A stretch of 64,000 bases of DNA from Celerinatantimonas sp046054195 (GCF_046054195.1 NZ_JBEQCS010000014.1:46622-110621), one strand, 5' to 3'. Shown: positions 34,611 to 43,052, numbered from the stretch's first letter. Notes: generated by a model not told the origin, from the sequence alone. Numbers and translations: made by a program.

Positions 34611-36500
34611 TTAAATATGATTTCCGTCTTTACTTATTTTTTTATAGGCTCGAAGTAATGTTTGTCGCAGGTTAGCAAGAGATATAGGCTTAATCAGCAC
34701 ATCGTCCATGCCGGAGCGCAAATGACGCATCGTATCGTCAACATAAGCATTGGCGGTGTATGCGATAATATACACATGCATATGCTCTGGGCTCGCCCGC
34801 AGCTGGCGAGTCGCTTCAAGGCCATTAACATGTTTCATATTGATGTCCATTAAAATGACATCGACATGTTGTTTATGGCAGATCTCCAAAACCTGCTGAC
34901 CATCACTAACCACACTGACCTGATGCCCCAATTTTTCGAGCATGGAGCGCGTAATCAGCTGATTTGTGCGACTGTCATCAGCAAGTACGACGTTCATCGC
35001 GGGACAATCTGGTAACACTAAATGTTGAGGCGAATGCTGATGAACTAATTGGGCTATTTTTACCGGCACACAAATGGTAAAAATACTCCCCTTGCCCGGC
35101 TCGCTTTCAACGACAATTGAGCCGCCCATTGCTTCAATATATTTTTTTGAAATACTTAATCCCAAGCCAGAACCTTGCCGCTCTTCACTGGCATTGGGTT
35201 CAACCTGAGAAAAAGGCTGAAAAATTAACGCAAGTTTTTCTTTTGCAATCCCTTTACCAGTATCTTTAACACGAATTAGCAGATTAATCTCAGTCTTATT
35301 ACGAGGAATTTGAGTTAAAGACAGACAAATTGAGCCGGAATGGGTAAATTTGGCTGCATTGCCTAAAAGATTAATCAGCACCTGTTGCAGACGTTTTTCA
35401 TCGCCAACGACATATTCACAAAAACGAGTATCCGTTTTTACTTGCAGCTGAACATCTTTATTAAGAAGTTGAGCACGAATCACTTGGGCTGGACGTTCAA
35501 GCACTTCGCGCAGTTCAAATACTTTGTTTTCCAGCTCAAACTTACCTGATTCGATTTTAGATACATCCAAAATGTCATTGATAAGCGCCAGAAGTGACTG
35601 ATTACTACTTTGCAAAATTTTAAGATAATGGCGCTGCTCATCAGAAAGCTCAGTATGCGAAATTAACTCACTGGCACCGACAACACCATTTAATGGCGTT
35701 CTAATCTCATGGCTAATATTGCGCACAAAATCGCTTTTAGCTTGATTGGCTTGGATGGCCGAGCGCTGGGCCACAGATAACTGCTCAGTTTGTTGTTTAA
35801 GTTGATAAAGTTTATAGCGGATGTAGGTCAGATAAATGCCAACAAAAATACTAAAGTCAATGAATAGAAAGATCCCAAACCCGGCCATCTTCCACTCTTC
35901 ATTGTGCAGTTTCTGGTAATAACTTCGCAGTGATATCTCAGCCCCGACCACATAATATTGGCCATTTGAAAGTTTGCGCGGAATAAATACAGCCCGAAAA
36001 CGTCCCCAATGATCCGTGTAATCGCTCCAAGTCACTTTATGAGTTTTAAAACTTTGCATCAGTGCTGAGCTAACATCAGGGTACGGCGTGTAAAAACGAA
36101 CATAACTGTTATTTTTAAGCTCATCGGCGGAGGCGCTAGATGAGGTTAAAATTGCCTGCCCATCTTTTTTGATCACCGTATAAATATATGACAAACCTAA
36201 CTGGTTGCTCAGATAGGTCAGTTTCTGGATGGTTTGCCAGTCCTGTTCGGGAGTGATGGAGTGTTGGTCTTTAATACTCTCATTATACTGATCCCCCAAA
36301 GCAGCAACGACCATCAGGGCACCATCGTATAGTTTGGTATTCACCTGCTGGTCAATCGTCTCTTTAGCCTGATAATACATATACGTGATAAATGACGAAC
36401 ACGAGCCAATATAGACCACGGCAAACACGACAAATTTAAGTAAATCGATACGACGATGACTCGCCTGCATCCTTGCTAAGCGCTGAGCTATTTTTATCAT
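34611..36500 (-). CDS. Hybrid sensor histidine kinase/response regulator
   Basis: A 629-residue membrane kinase: TM1 about 20-42, periplasmic sensor about 43-205, TM2 about 206-226, HisKA with phospho-acceptor His264 (N-I-S-H-E-I-R-T-P-L-N-G), HATPase_c with N-box L-L-G-N-A-A-K-F-T and G-S-G-L-G-L-S-I-S, then a receiver domain with Asp552 (I-L-M-D-I-N-M). The periplasmic part is dCache/PAS-like by eye. No Hpt or DNA-binding partner is adjacent; the downstream co-transcribed gene is a periplasmic hydrolase, which hints that the enzyme makes or removes the sensed ligand. Confidence 0.92.
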   Translation of the reverse strand: MIKIAQRLARMQASHRRIDLLKFVVFAVVYIGSCSSFITYMYYQAKETIDQQVNTKLYDGALMVVAALGDQYNESIKDQHSITPEQDWQTIQKLTYLSNQLGLSYIYTVIKKDGQAILTSSSASADELKNNSYVRFYTPYPDVSSALMQSFKTHKVTWSDYTDHWGRFRAVFIPRKLSNGQYYVVGAEISLRSYYQKLHNEEWKMAGFGIFLFIDFSIFVGIYLTYIRYKLYQLKQQTEQLSVAQRSAIQANQAKSDFVRNISHEIRTPLNGVVGASELISHTELSDEQRHYLKILQSSNQSLLALINDILDVSKIESGKFELENKVFELREVLERPAQVIRAQLLNKDVQLQVKTDTRFCEYVVGDEKRLQQVLINLLGNAAKFTHSGSICLSLTQIPRNKTEINLLIRVKDTGKGIAKEKLALIFQPFSQVEPNASEERQGSGLGLSISKKYIEAMGGSIVVESEPGKGSIFTICVPVKIAQLVHQHSPQHLVLPDCPAMNVVLADDSRTNQLITRSMLEKLGHQVSVVSDGQQVLEICHKQHVDVILMDINMKHVNGLEATRQLRASPEHMHVYIIAYTANAYVDDTMRHLRSGMDDVLIKPISLANLRQTLLRAYKKISKDGNHI

Positions 36501-37167
36501 GGGGGTTGGGGAAAACTGATAATTATTAGCTGATTACCCCATTATCAATAGATACACCACTTTTGCAATGTCTTATCCGGTTTTATCGCAAGGTACTGAT
36601 CTACCACAAAACTTCATCCAACTATTTCTATGTGCCAGTAGCAGCCCGCGCTCATATCAACACTCAGTAACTCCTAAATCAAAATCGCCCAATTTAGCCG
36701 AGTTACAAGAAAGTCATCGTCTAACCAGCCAATTGAAAAGAAATTTTCCTTAGCAGATATTGCCAAAGCTCACCAGCTTAGTGAAAGTTGAATGCCATCT
36801 GGGATAATCACTCTGGCACATATTATCCGACGGTTGTTGATGCCATATATTTTATAATCGATACGGCATTGCATAATGATTCAGAAGTAGCGAGAAATTA
36901 AGCATAAGTAATACTCAAAGTACTAGAAATAAGAAGCTTGCAGGAGAGTTAGTTGATGAAATTAATGAACTCCTGAGACAAAAAACATAACCAATCGCTA
37001 CAATTGACAAAATATCTGTCACGAATTTTAGTTCCCCAAATGTAGCGTTTGCTATTTTGTATCAGAGCTCAGCGTTACATAGAAATTTGCATCCGAAATT
37101 CACCTGATACAGCCGACGTTCTCAAACGTTTCTGTCCATCAATATGTCACATAAGGCTGCTAAAGAA
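36501..37167. other. Gene-poor stretch with coding remnants
   Basis: About 670 bp without an intact gene. A 36-residue C-terminal-like fragment ending ...L-V-D-E-I-N-E-L-L-R-Q-K-T-stop (36880-36990, plus strand) looks like the tail of a lost protein, and a 61-codon frame at 36568-36753 has no ribosome-binding site. This is consistent with decayed accessory DNA. Confidence 0.35.
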
Positions 37168-37200
37168 TATAGCCTCCCAATAATGGTGGAAGAGGCTATA
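37168..37200 (-). terminator. Terminator after the 37208-37672 gene
   Basis: TATAGCCTC / GAGGCTATA, a perfect 9-bp stem, directly follows the stop codon on the minus strand and is followed by TTCTTTAG. Confidence 0.7.
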
Positions 37201-37207
37201 GCGATAC

Positions 37208-37672
37208 CTATTGGCTACAAACTTGCTGTGGTGAATATGATGTTCCCGCTACTCTCATTTGATTTATATACCACGACACCCACGATTTGTTGACAAGGCA
37301 AGCGTGTTTATAAAACAAATCATCACAACTCTCTCCAGCGCTGTTACAGTAATCATGAGCGCTAGGATTTATGCTAGCGTATCCTGTTTTAACCTTCCCA
37401 TGTTTCTTAATATCATAGCCGCCCCATGAAACAAACTGTATCTTGGTACTATCGTATTTTAACGGTGCTTTAAAATCTAAATGGTGAGCTCCATATTGCC
37501 AATAACCTCTTGTCATAGCGATTGTCCCTGAGAGATCAACCACAAACTTTTCAGGCTGAATCTGATTATCATCACAATCGGCATTGGCCACCCCTGAAAT
37601 GGCTATAACGAGAACGGAAAGTAGCTTAAATGTATTCATAATTAATTTTTTCCCTAGAAGTTTGTAATTCAT
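37208..37672 (-). CDS. Secreted protein of unknown function
   Basis: A 154-residue protein with a signal peptide ending around S-G-V-A-N-A. The mature part has eight Cys, suggesting disulfides in the periplasm or outside. I do not recognise the family. Start uncertain: the ATG at 37672 is preceded by AGGAGG but 14 nt away; the ATG 33 bases later starts exactly at the signal peptide and has AGGG about 13 nt before it. Confidence 0.65.
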   Translation of the reverse strand: MNYKLLGKKLIMNTFKLLSVLVIAISGVANADCDDNQIQPEKFVVDLSGTIAMTRGYWQYGAHHLDFKAPLKYDSTKIQFVSWGGYDIKKHGKVKTGYASINPSAHDYCNSAGESCDDLFYKHACLVNKSWVSWYINQMRVAGTSYSPQQVCSQ

Positions 37673-38091
37673 AAAGTTTTATATGACCTCCTAGTTGAAA
37701 CTCTTTCACCTATCACATTTTATGAGGATTCTAGATAGCGTTGTTTTCCTCACGGTTTAATTTACCGGCTTTAGATATTATAAAATTAACTGATGAGTCA
37801 ACGTGTCACAAATGACTAAGGTTTTAAGATATTCATGGTAATCAGAACTGATTGCATATGAGTATCTCTTGAGCAAATTTCAGTAATGCGACTCGCTGAA
37901 GACGACTTAGCTTGCGACTCAACCCTCATGTTCGACTTAATCTAGTGGAAACGTTATGGAAGCTGACGTTGAAAAATCAAATTCAATAGAGTTAGCGTCA
38001 GAACTCACAAGATTAAATATGGGCCCATATTATCAGGTAAGAAATATCATCTGGGATTAGAGAAAATACGAAGAAAATTGGTCTCAGTTTG

Positions 38092-38107
38092 AGAATTTTG
38101 ATGTGAA
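38092..38107 (+). repeat. 16-bp direct repeat, left copy (insertion boundary)
   Basis: AGAATTTTGATGTGAA, identical to 38792-38807 and exactly 700 bp before it. Flanks the lipoprotein-bearing insert inside the split gene. Confidence 0.85.
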
Positions 38108-38162
38108 GTATCAGGGAACGTGAGTTGGCATTCACCTTAAACAGGGAAGGAGCAAGAAAGTA

Positions 38163-38729
38163 GTGAAATTAAAGTATTTTATCCTTTTATTTGTGTTGGT
38201 CATTCCCTTAAGCGGATGCGTCATCCCTTCAGACTTTTACGGAATGGCTGTAGACCCCCGCAATACTAGCCAACATGATCATGATATTTATCTGGAGTAT
38301 CAGGTATCCATGGCAATTCTTAACGACCGAACCGCGACTAATCTTGTGGAGCACGGGATGGTCGAGATCCATGCCTTTTACGGCCAGGTGTTTATTGCAG
38401 GGGAATACGACACAAAAGCCCAGGAATCTAAAGCCATGACTTTGGCCAGAAATGTACCGGGGGTTAGCTCAGTTAAAGCCTACCTGCTCCCTAGGCAGGA
38501 AGGGAAAGCCTGTAAAAAGCCCTCAAAATTTGGAGTCCGCATGGCGCTTCAGAGTGCGTCCGAGGTTCATTCCACCAATATGAAGGTAGGCCGCGTCCAG
38601 TGTGATATTGTTTTGTTTGGGATCGTGACCGGCACTGACGAGGCAGACAGGGCCATAGCAGCGGCCAAAACCGTAAAGGACGTTGGCAAAGAGATCTCTT
38701 TTTTGATGATCCCGCCTGAAAAAAAATAA
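38163..38729 (+). CDS. BON-domain lipoprotein (DolP-like) on an inserted segment
   Basis: A 188-residue lipoprotein: signal peptide with lipobox L-S-G-C (Cys19), then two BON-like segments (V-E-I-H-A-F-Y-G-Q-V-F-I-A-G-E-Y ... V-P-G-V-S-S-V and the D-I-V-L-F-G-I-V-T-G region). BON lipoproteins bind membranes and help envelope stability. The start is a GTG with GGAAGGAG 11 nt upstream. The coding sequence is visibly richer in G+C than its surroundings and sits between 16-bp direct repeats, so it was probably acquired. A hairpin at 38748 follows it. Confidence 0.78.
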   Translation: MKLKYFILLFVLVIPLSGCVIPSDFYGMAVDPRNTSQHDHDIYLEYQVSMAILNDRTATNLVEHGMVEIHAFYGQVFIAGEYDTKAQESKAMTLARNVPGVSSVKAYLLPRQEGKACKKPSKFGVRMALQSASEVHSTNMKVGRVQCDIVLFGIVTGTDEADRAIAAAKTVKDVGKEISFLMIPPEKK

Positions 38730-38747
38730 TTGCCAGTCGTACCCAAG

Positions 38748-38774
38748 GGCCGGAACCCAATCCAAGTCCCGGCC
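38748..38774 (+). terminator. G+C-rich hairpin after the BON lipoprotein
   Basis: GGCCGG / CCGGCC, 6-bp stem with a 15-nt loop, 18 bp after the stop, followed by AGGGGTAATAAAAATT. Part of the inserted segment. Confidence 0.5.
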
Positions 38775-38791
38775 AGGGGTAATAAAAATTC

Positions 38792-38807
38792 AGAATTTTG
38801 ATGTGAA
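38792..38807 (+). repeat. 16-bp direct repeat, right copy (insertion boundary)
   Basis: Second copy of AGAATTTTGATGTGAA; continues in frame into the C-terminal end of the interrupted small gene. Confidence 0.85.
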
Positions 38808-38920
38808 ATGGGGCAAACAATCACCCCATGTTTCATAAAGGTTCGCCTTTTTACTAAGTTGCCTTCTCTAAATTGTTTATGCCCAAAACTGTTTAGCACA
38901 AGATTACTGACCACATTCTC

Positions 38921-39025
38921 ATGTCAGTTCTTGACCTACTTCTCTTAATTGCAGATTATGAGCCTAGTCGAGAACTTATGATTATACAGGCATGTTCTGC
39001 AGTTTATGAGTGGATGGAAGAATAA
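38921..39025 (+). pseudogene. Short orphan frame, probable cassette gene remnant
   Basis: 34 codons (M-S-V-L-D-L-L-L-L-I-A-D-Y-E-P-S ... Y-E-W-M-E-E) without a ribosome-binding site, ending just before an attC-like sequence at 39030. Looks like the C-terminal part of a small helical protein. Family unknown. Confidence 0.35.
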
Positions 39026-39029
39026 GACC

Positions 39030-39114
39030 GATAGAACAATATGTTGCTGCTATGGCATCTATATTTTCTGAAAATTTTATAAAGACAATGTCTGCTGAAA
39101 CGACACTGTTATAC
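39030..39114 (+). repeat. Degenerate attC-like site
   Basis: Starts ATAGAACAATATG after the short frame and ends CTGTTATAC (R'-like GTTATAC) directly before the ribosome-binding site of the next gene. Position and end match an integron attC; the R'' end is poor. Confidence 0.4.
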
Positions 39115-39128
39115 GTTTCTGAGGAACT

Positions 39129-39476
39129 ATGGATAAAGTTGAATTTGTGAAAGCCATCAAAGAAGTTGTTGAGTCTTCATCGGTAGAAAATACTATTGAA
39201 AACTTATCGGAACCACCTGGTAGATCTCCAGATAAGCGGTTACTCGAACAATCGAATTGGTTCAAGTCATTGCATCCAAGTGAGCAAGCGTTAGTTCAGA
39301 GTCTTATCGAGGATGCTGTCAAAGAGTCGGTTTTCGGTATGCTTTGTGTGCTTGATGGTGTCAGGTCAATAGCTAGTAGCGACGATAGTTCGATGAATAT
39401 CCAGTTGACCATCGGAGACTCTCTGATAAATGACACTGAATCAGAGTACCTACATGACATCTACCAAAACGTATAA
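39129..39476 (+). CDS. Cassette-type hypothetical protein
   Basis: A 115-residue acidic, soluble protein (E-P-P-G-R-S-P-D-K-R-L, N-W-F-K-S-L, V-F-G-M-L-C-V-L-D-G-V-R, ending E-Y-L-H-D-I-Y-Q-N-V). This pattern recurs in small proteins of integron cassettes and other accessory regions; function unknown. TGAGG lies 6 nt before the ATG. Its TAA stop is embedded in GTATAACAAACG, the start of an attC, which is the classic layout of a gene cassette. Confidence 0.75.
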   Translation: MDKVEFVKAIKEVVESSSVENTIENLSEPPGRSPDKRLLEQSNWFKSLHPSEQALVQSLIEDAVKESVFGMLCVLDGVRSIASSDDSSMNIQLTIGDSLINDTESEYLHDIYQNV

Positions 39477-39560
39477 CAAACGTTCAAGGAATCAACATAC
39501 TTTTCCTAATCGGACAGAAACGCTGTAGAAAATCAGTTCTAAGACGTTCCTGTCCATAAT
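39471..39560 (+). repeat. attC site (5' half clear, 3' half lost)
   Basis: Begins GTATAACAAACG, matching the R''-L'' end of Vibrio-type attC sites and overlapping the stop codon of the preceding gene. An internal hairpin (GGACAGAAACG / CGTTCCTGTCC, one mismatch, 39515-39555) follows. No GTTRRRY end is found nearby, so the site appears truncated. Confidence 0.55.
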
Positions 39561-39831
39561 TTAGTGAGTCAATTAAGGCTAACTAAATCTACCCCCATTA
39601 TAAGCTAGACTATTTTTACTCTGTAATAGATTTGGTCGTATTTTAACCTGACACCACACATATGCATTTCGTTTTAAAGCGCCTTTAGAAATGGGCTTTT
39701 TAGACTCATAATAACTACCCACCTCAAAATGCGGTTTTTTTATACAGATTATTTGGCTCCTAAGAATATCACGGGGAGAAATTTGTGCATTCATATCTGT
39801 ATTAATTCAGATTACTCATTTTTATCGATCC

Positions 39832-39864
39832 GTTATATATTTACGATTTGAGATAATAGGTTTG
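39832..39864 (+). repeat. 33-bp element shared with the second cassette region, copy 1
   Basis: Starts GTTATATATTT (attC R' end) and continues CGATTTGAGATAATAGG. 32 of 33 bases match the reverse complement of 57143-57175. A second shared block (GCACATGCGCAC-x-AATAAAAT) follows about 110 bp later here (39974-39993) but only a few bases later in the other copy. Confidence 0.8.
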
Positions 39865-40029
39865 GAAAACACGCATGTACATTTTCCCTGATAGTATATT
39901 TAGCTAAATGTTGATAAGTTCATCACATACGAATAGTAACTGGGCATGTTTGCACTGATCCAACAAGGTAAACGCACATGCGCACGAATAAAATGTTATG
40001 TGTCCACGTAACCAGGGTATAAAGGACGT

Positions 40030-40408
40030 ATGCAGGAGTTCTTTAAAATACTAATGTCAGCACTTATGGCATCATTTTTTTTTGGGTATTTTAATTATAG
40101 TAGCGACAGCTGGTGATCTTGATGCAGATTTTGTTATTCTTATATATTTACTATTCGGCACTATTTACGGGGTGCCTGGTGCAATAATTTGGTGTCTTAT
40201 ATATAAGTATGCATTTTCAGGAAAAGTAAAGTTTATAGGGCATATTATAAGTGGGATTTTAAGCGCTGTAATTTTAAATATTGTTCTATTAATATTAAGT
40301 TTTATGAATCTAATAGATACCTTATTTTTAGGAGTATCTTACTGGTGTATAGCTTTAGCTTCAGTAATTAGCATTATTATTTATAAAGTTTTTTATAGCG
40401 CTAAGTAA
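40030..40408 (+). pseudogene. Small multi-helix membrane protein, frameshifted at a T9 tract
   Basis: An ATG at 40030, preceded by AAAGGA, reads M-Q-E-F-F-K-I-L-M-S-A-L-M-A-S-F-F-F and then leaves frame at nine consecutive T (40075-40083). The +1 frame continues as a hydrophobic protein (G-I-L-I-I-V-A-T-A-G-D-L-D ... Y-K-V-F-Y-S-A-K) to 40408. With eight T the two parts join into one protein of about 125 residues with four helices. It could be a pseudogene, slippage expression or a sequencing error. An attC start follows the stop, so this is another cassette. Confidence 0.65.
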
Positions 40409-40423
40409 TTGCAGTCCAAGACT

Positions 40424-40454
40424 GCATAACAAGTTGTTCACTCAAACTTTACTG
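40424..40454 (+). repeat. Truncated attC (R''-L'' end only)
   Basis: GCATAACAAGTTGTTC, 15 bp after the stop of the membrane protein, matches the start of the attC sites at 59404 and 60316. It is cut off after about 30 bp where the convergent zinc-ribbon gene begins. Confidence 0.6.
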
Positions 40455-41126
40455 TCATTTAAGGCTTAAAGCTGGAACAAAATCATCAATTGAGGTTTGA
40501 GTACGTGCTTGCAAGCGGCCAATAGCTTTTAGCACTAAACGCCGGTTCTTCGCCGATTTAATCCACCCAGGCAGTCTTGAAAAATAACCACTGCTGCGCA
40601 ATCCACCTTCACGCAAAAACGCTTCTGTATAGAGCTTTAATTCATTCAGGTGAGCGGCATTGTACACCCAAATATTACCCAGACGCGTCGGTTCAACGAG
40701 TGCTAAATCCAACCCAAAATAAGGATCGACAGCATGGTGGGAGGGTTCCCACTGACGAAAGGATAGTTCAATCTGATTCACCGTTTGGCAATTTGGACAA
40801 GTGCCCTGCCCGTATTGATTCGCTATTGCGGCGCGGTTTTCATAAAACTGAGACGCTTCCACCCACTGATAGCCACATTTTTGGCAAGGTTGGCGACCAA
40901 AGCCTGCCCAAACGCTCTGCCAGTCATCGACTTTCGTATCAAGATGATGCTGACAATGTGGACAGGAAAATACCCCATGAAAGTTTCTTCCAAGCGGGCT
41001 CCCGGTTACCAGCGCAGATTTACCACAATTAGGGCACACAACTTCCACTTGGCTAGCCCAATAGACTAAAGGCCAACCTTGGTCATAGTATCGCGTTTGA
41101 GTCATCAACCAATCCTTTAGCTGCAA
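40455..41126 (-). CDS. Zinc-ribbon protein of unknown function
   Basis: A 223-residue soluble protein with four C-x2-C knuckles: C-P-N-C (about 31), C-P-H-C (about 55), C-Q-K-C (about 80) and C-P-N-C (about 110), i.e. two treble-clef or zinc-ribbon pairs in the first 115 residues, followed by a helical C-terminal half. Family not recognised. It is convergent with the cassette region and its end abuts a truncated attC, so it marks the border of that region. Confidence 0.72.
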   Translation of the reverse strand: MQLKDWLMTQTRYYDQGWPLVYWASQVEVVCPNCGKSALVTGSPLGRNFHGVFSCPHCQHHLDTKVDDWQSVWAGFGRQPCQKCGYQWVEASQFYENRAAIANQYGQGTCPNCQTVNQIELSFRQWEPSHHAVDPYFGLDLALVEPTRLGNIWVYNAAHLNELKLYTEAFLREGGLRSSGYFSRLPGWIKSAKNRRLVLKAIGRLQARTQTSIDDFVPALSLK

Positions 41127-41171
41127 GCCTTATATCAATAGAAGTTACGCACAATAAACTTAATGCGATAA

Positions 41172-41474
41172 TTACAACCAGCGATTACAAGCAGAATGTG
41201 ACTCGATATCTTGATAGCCTTTAGAGTCAATGACTTGATGGTCATATAAATCATCTAAAACATGCTCTAACTTCTCAAAGTCTTCCGCACAACCGCAATA
41301 CTTCACAAGAGCAGGAATAGCTTGATCAAGTAATTTAGCGAAGGCACCTGCGCTTAATTTCTGGTGGGCTTTTTTTAGGACGTTGGCAATCGCTTTACGC
41401 ATCGGTAACAGATCATCTTCGGGGTCAATCATCTGTACTTCAATCGCTGCGATTTGAACCATATACTGATTCAT
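41172..41474 (-). CDS. Hypothetical small protein
   Basis: A 100-residue, mainly helical soluble protein (M-N-Q-Y-M-V-Q-I-A-A-I-E-V ... D-D-L-Y-D-H-Q-V-I-D-S). Good spacing and own start 45 bp before the zinc-ribbon gene on the same strand, so probably co-transcribed with it. Family not recognised; the acidic helical type is like the immunity-like proteins further right. Confidence 0.6.
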   Translation of the reverse strand: MNQYMVQIAAIEVQMIDPEDDLLPMRKAIANVLKKAHQKLSAGAFAKLLDQAIPALVKYCGCAEDFEKLEHVLDDLYDHQVIDSKGYQDIESHSACNRWL

Positions 41475-41714
41475 ATTTTACCTTTAAAATTAAAACGTTG
41501 GTCAATAATATTGATTAAGTTCTTATAGGGTAACGCACTATTATTCTGGCTCAATGGTCCAAAAAGAACAAAATCATATTAGCTTTAGCTCTAAGGGGCC
41601 TTAGAATACCAGAATTTGATATAGATCATCAGTATTTTTCGACGAAAATATCATCTGCATACCTGACTCATATCTTATAAAAAGTCTGTGACAAAAATAT
41701 AATCGTCCACTAAC
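41475..41714. other. Gene-free stretch
   Basis: About 240 bp of AT-rich sequence upstream of the 41172 gene; probably its promoter region. No coding frame seen. Confidence 0.4.
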
Positions 41715-41746
41715 AAAAAGCCCTAACGATAGTTTATCGTTAGGGC
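41715..41746 (-). terminator. Terminator after the pectate lyase gene
   Basis: GCCCTAACGAT / ATCGTTAGGGC, perfect 11-bp stem with 5-nt loop, followed on the minus strand by TTTTTG. Lies about 160 bp after the lyase stop. Confidence 0.82.
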
Positions 41747-41903
41747 CTGCTGAGCATTGGTGATTGGTTTTGCACTCATCTGAGGCAATTTAGACAAGTC
41801 AAACGCTTCGCCGTGTAGTCATTGGCCACCGAAGAACATTTAACGCTGAATAAATCGGCCTTAGATACTGCCCTTTGGGCATGCATCAGTGCAATCGGTC
41901 ATT

Positions 41904-43052
41904 CTATTGTGGGCCGGCATTTTCTTGAACATTATCTGGCACACTAGAAGCTGCGGTAATTGTATAACTGTAGCTTACTGGTGAAGTGCCAAAATCAGAC
42001 CCTGATGACGATGTGCCAGTTGTATTGCTATAAACATTATTTCGTTCATAAAATTTATAGGCATTACCACTGGAATCTTCTGAGATAGTATTGGTGTTAT
42101 TGGTGTAATAAAAATAGTTAGATTCAGAAACAACAACACTACCACTATTGACTTGAATCGCTTCGTATTGCTGCATTGGATAGCTATCGCCATCACTGGC
42201 TGTACGAGTGCCTGACAGCGCTGGATGGTTATCAAAATAGTTGCTATAAAGATGTACCCAGCCTCTAAACAATGGCCGTCCACGCATATAAGGGCCAAAC
42301 CAGTTATGGTGAACAGTCACATGCAATGCCCCTGTTTCAACATATGAGTCAGATGAGTTTGCCCCAATCACGATAGCTAGGCGTTCACCAGCTAAATCAG
42401 TATATGAACCAACCCAGTTCCAAACTGGATCAGGGCTCATATAGGCCCAGCTTTTAGAAAAGTAAAAATGGTTGTATGAGATGGTCACATAATCTGATGA
42501 TAAAGTAACACTCATCAGATCGTCACTCGTATTGTAAAAAGTACAATGGGTAATATAAGCGTTTGTTACCCGGCGCAGCGAAACCCCTTCATAGTTGATC
42601 CCTACGTTATTAGAAGTACCATAAATTTGCGTTGGTAAATCTTGTAAATCAGAAATATTGCCATAAAAAGTAATATTAGAGACTTTAATATTTTCAATAT
42701 TGGTACCAGTTGAAAGCTCTTCCCCATCAAACTTCAACTGAATGTTTTCTAAAACAGCCTGGCCACCTGATTCGCCTTCGACCGTCGTATTATCATTATC
42801 TGTGGATTCAAACGTAATTGTTGTTAGTGAAGAACCACCATAAATCGTACCACTAACAATAATGTGATGAGAACCTGCCGCAACAGCTGCCTTAAGTTCA
42901 GCAAGAGTACTAACCGTGGTCGATGTATAGCTATCACCGCCAGTGGTATTAGAAAAGCCCCCAGTATCCGCCGCCTGAGCGAGCCCTCCCCAGCCAATCA
43001 CGACAGCACTGAGCACTGCCATGAGTCCTCGCCTTATCAATTCTACCCGCAT
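41904..43052 (-). CDS. Secreted pectate lyase (polysaccharide lyase family 1 type)
   Basis: A 382-residue parallel beta-helix lyase with a signal peptide (M-R-V-E-L-I-R-R-G ... L-A-Q-A, cleavage near 27). V-T-V-H-H-N-W-F and the following R-G-R-P-L-F-R-G-W-V-H-L-Y-S-N-Y-F are the PL1 catalytic/Ca-binding region (catalytic Arg in R-G-R-P-L-F-R). It cleaves polygalacturonate by beta-elimination outside the cell. The ATG at 43052 is chosen because AAAGGA lies 7 nt before it; the longer frame to 43112 has no such site. A KdgR-like operator lies 88 bp upstream. No oligogalacturonate pathway genes are in the window. Confidence 0.88.
   Translation of the reverse strand: MRVELIRRGLMAVLSAVVIGWGGLAQAADTGGFSNTTGGDSYTSTTVSTLAELKAAVAAGSHHIIVSGTIYGGSSLTTITFESTDNDNTTVEGESGGQAVLENIQLKFDGEELSTGTNIENIKVSNITFYGNISDLQDLPTQIYGTSNNVGINYEGVSLRRVTNAYITHCTFYNTSDDLMSVTLSSDYVTISYNHFYFSKSWAYMSPDPVWNWVGSYTDLAGERLAIVIGANSSDSYVETGALHVTVHHNWFGPYMRGRPLFRGWVHLYSNYFDNHPALSGTRTASDGDSYPMQQYEAIQVNSGSVVVSESNYFYYTNNTNTISEDSSGNAYKFYERNNVYSNTTGTSSSGSDFGTSPVSYSYTITAASSVPDNVQENAGPQ

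Larger units (their letters stand above)
37956..38838 (+). pseudogene. Small gene interrupted by a 700-bp insertion
   Basis: A 34-codon frame (M-E-A-D-V-E-K ... R-N-I-I-W-D) ends at TAG 38058, but the same frame continues R-K-Y-E-E-N-W-S-Q-F-E-N-F-D-V-K up to position 38108. Exactly 700 bp later the sequence for N-F-D-V-K recurs and goes on W-G-K-Q-S-P-H-V-S-stop (38836-38838). Removing the 700 bp rejoins one frame of about 60 codons, broken only by the TAG. The host gene looks like a small cassette-type protein; family not recognised. Confidence 0.6.

Noticed and set aside
36568..36753. 61-codon plus-strand frame
   Set aside because: No ribosome-binding site, low-complexity polar composition, no recognisable domain.
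38092..38807. Insertion sequence at the 700-bp insert
   Set aside because: No transposase frame and no terminal inverted repeats; only direct repeats and a lipoprotein gene.
39579..39794. 71-codon minus-strand frame inside the decayed cassette region
   Set aside because: No Shine-Dalgarno sequence and opposite to the cassette direction; could still be a small basic protein but support is too weak.
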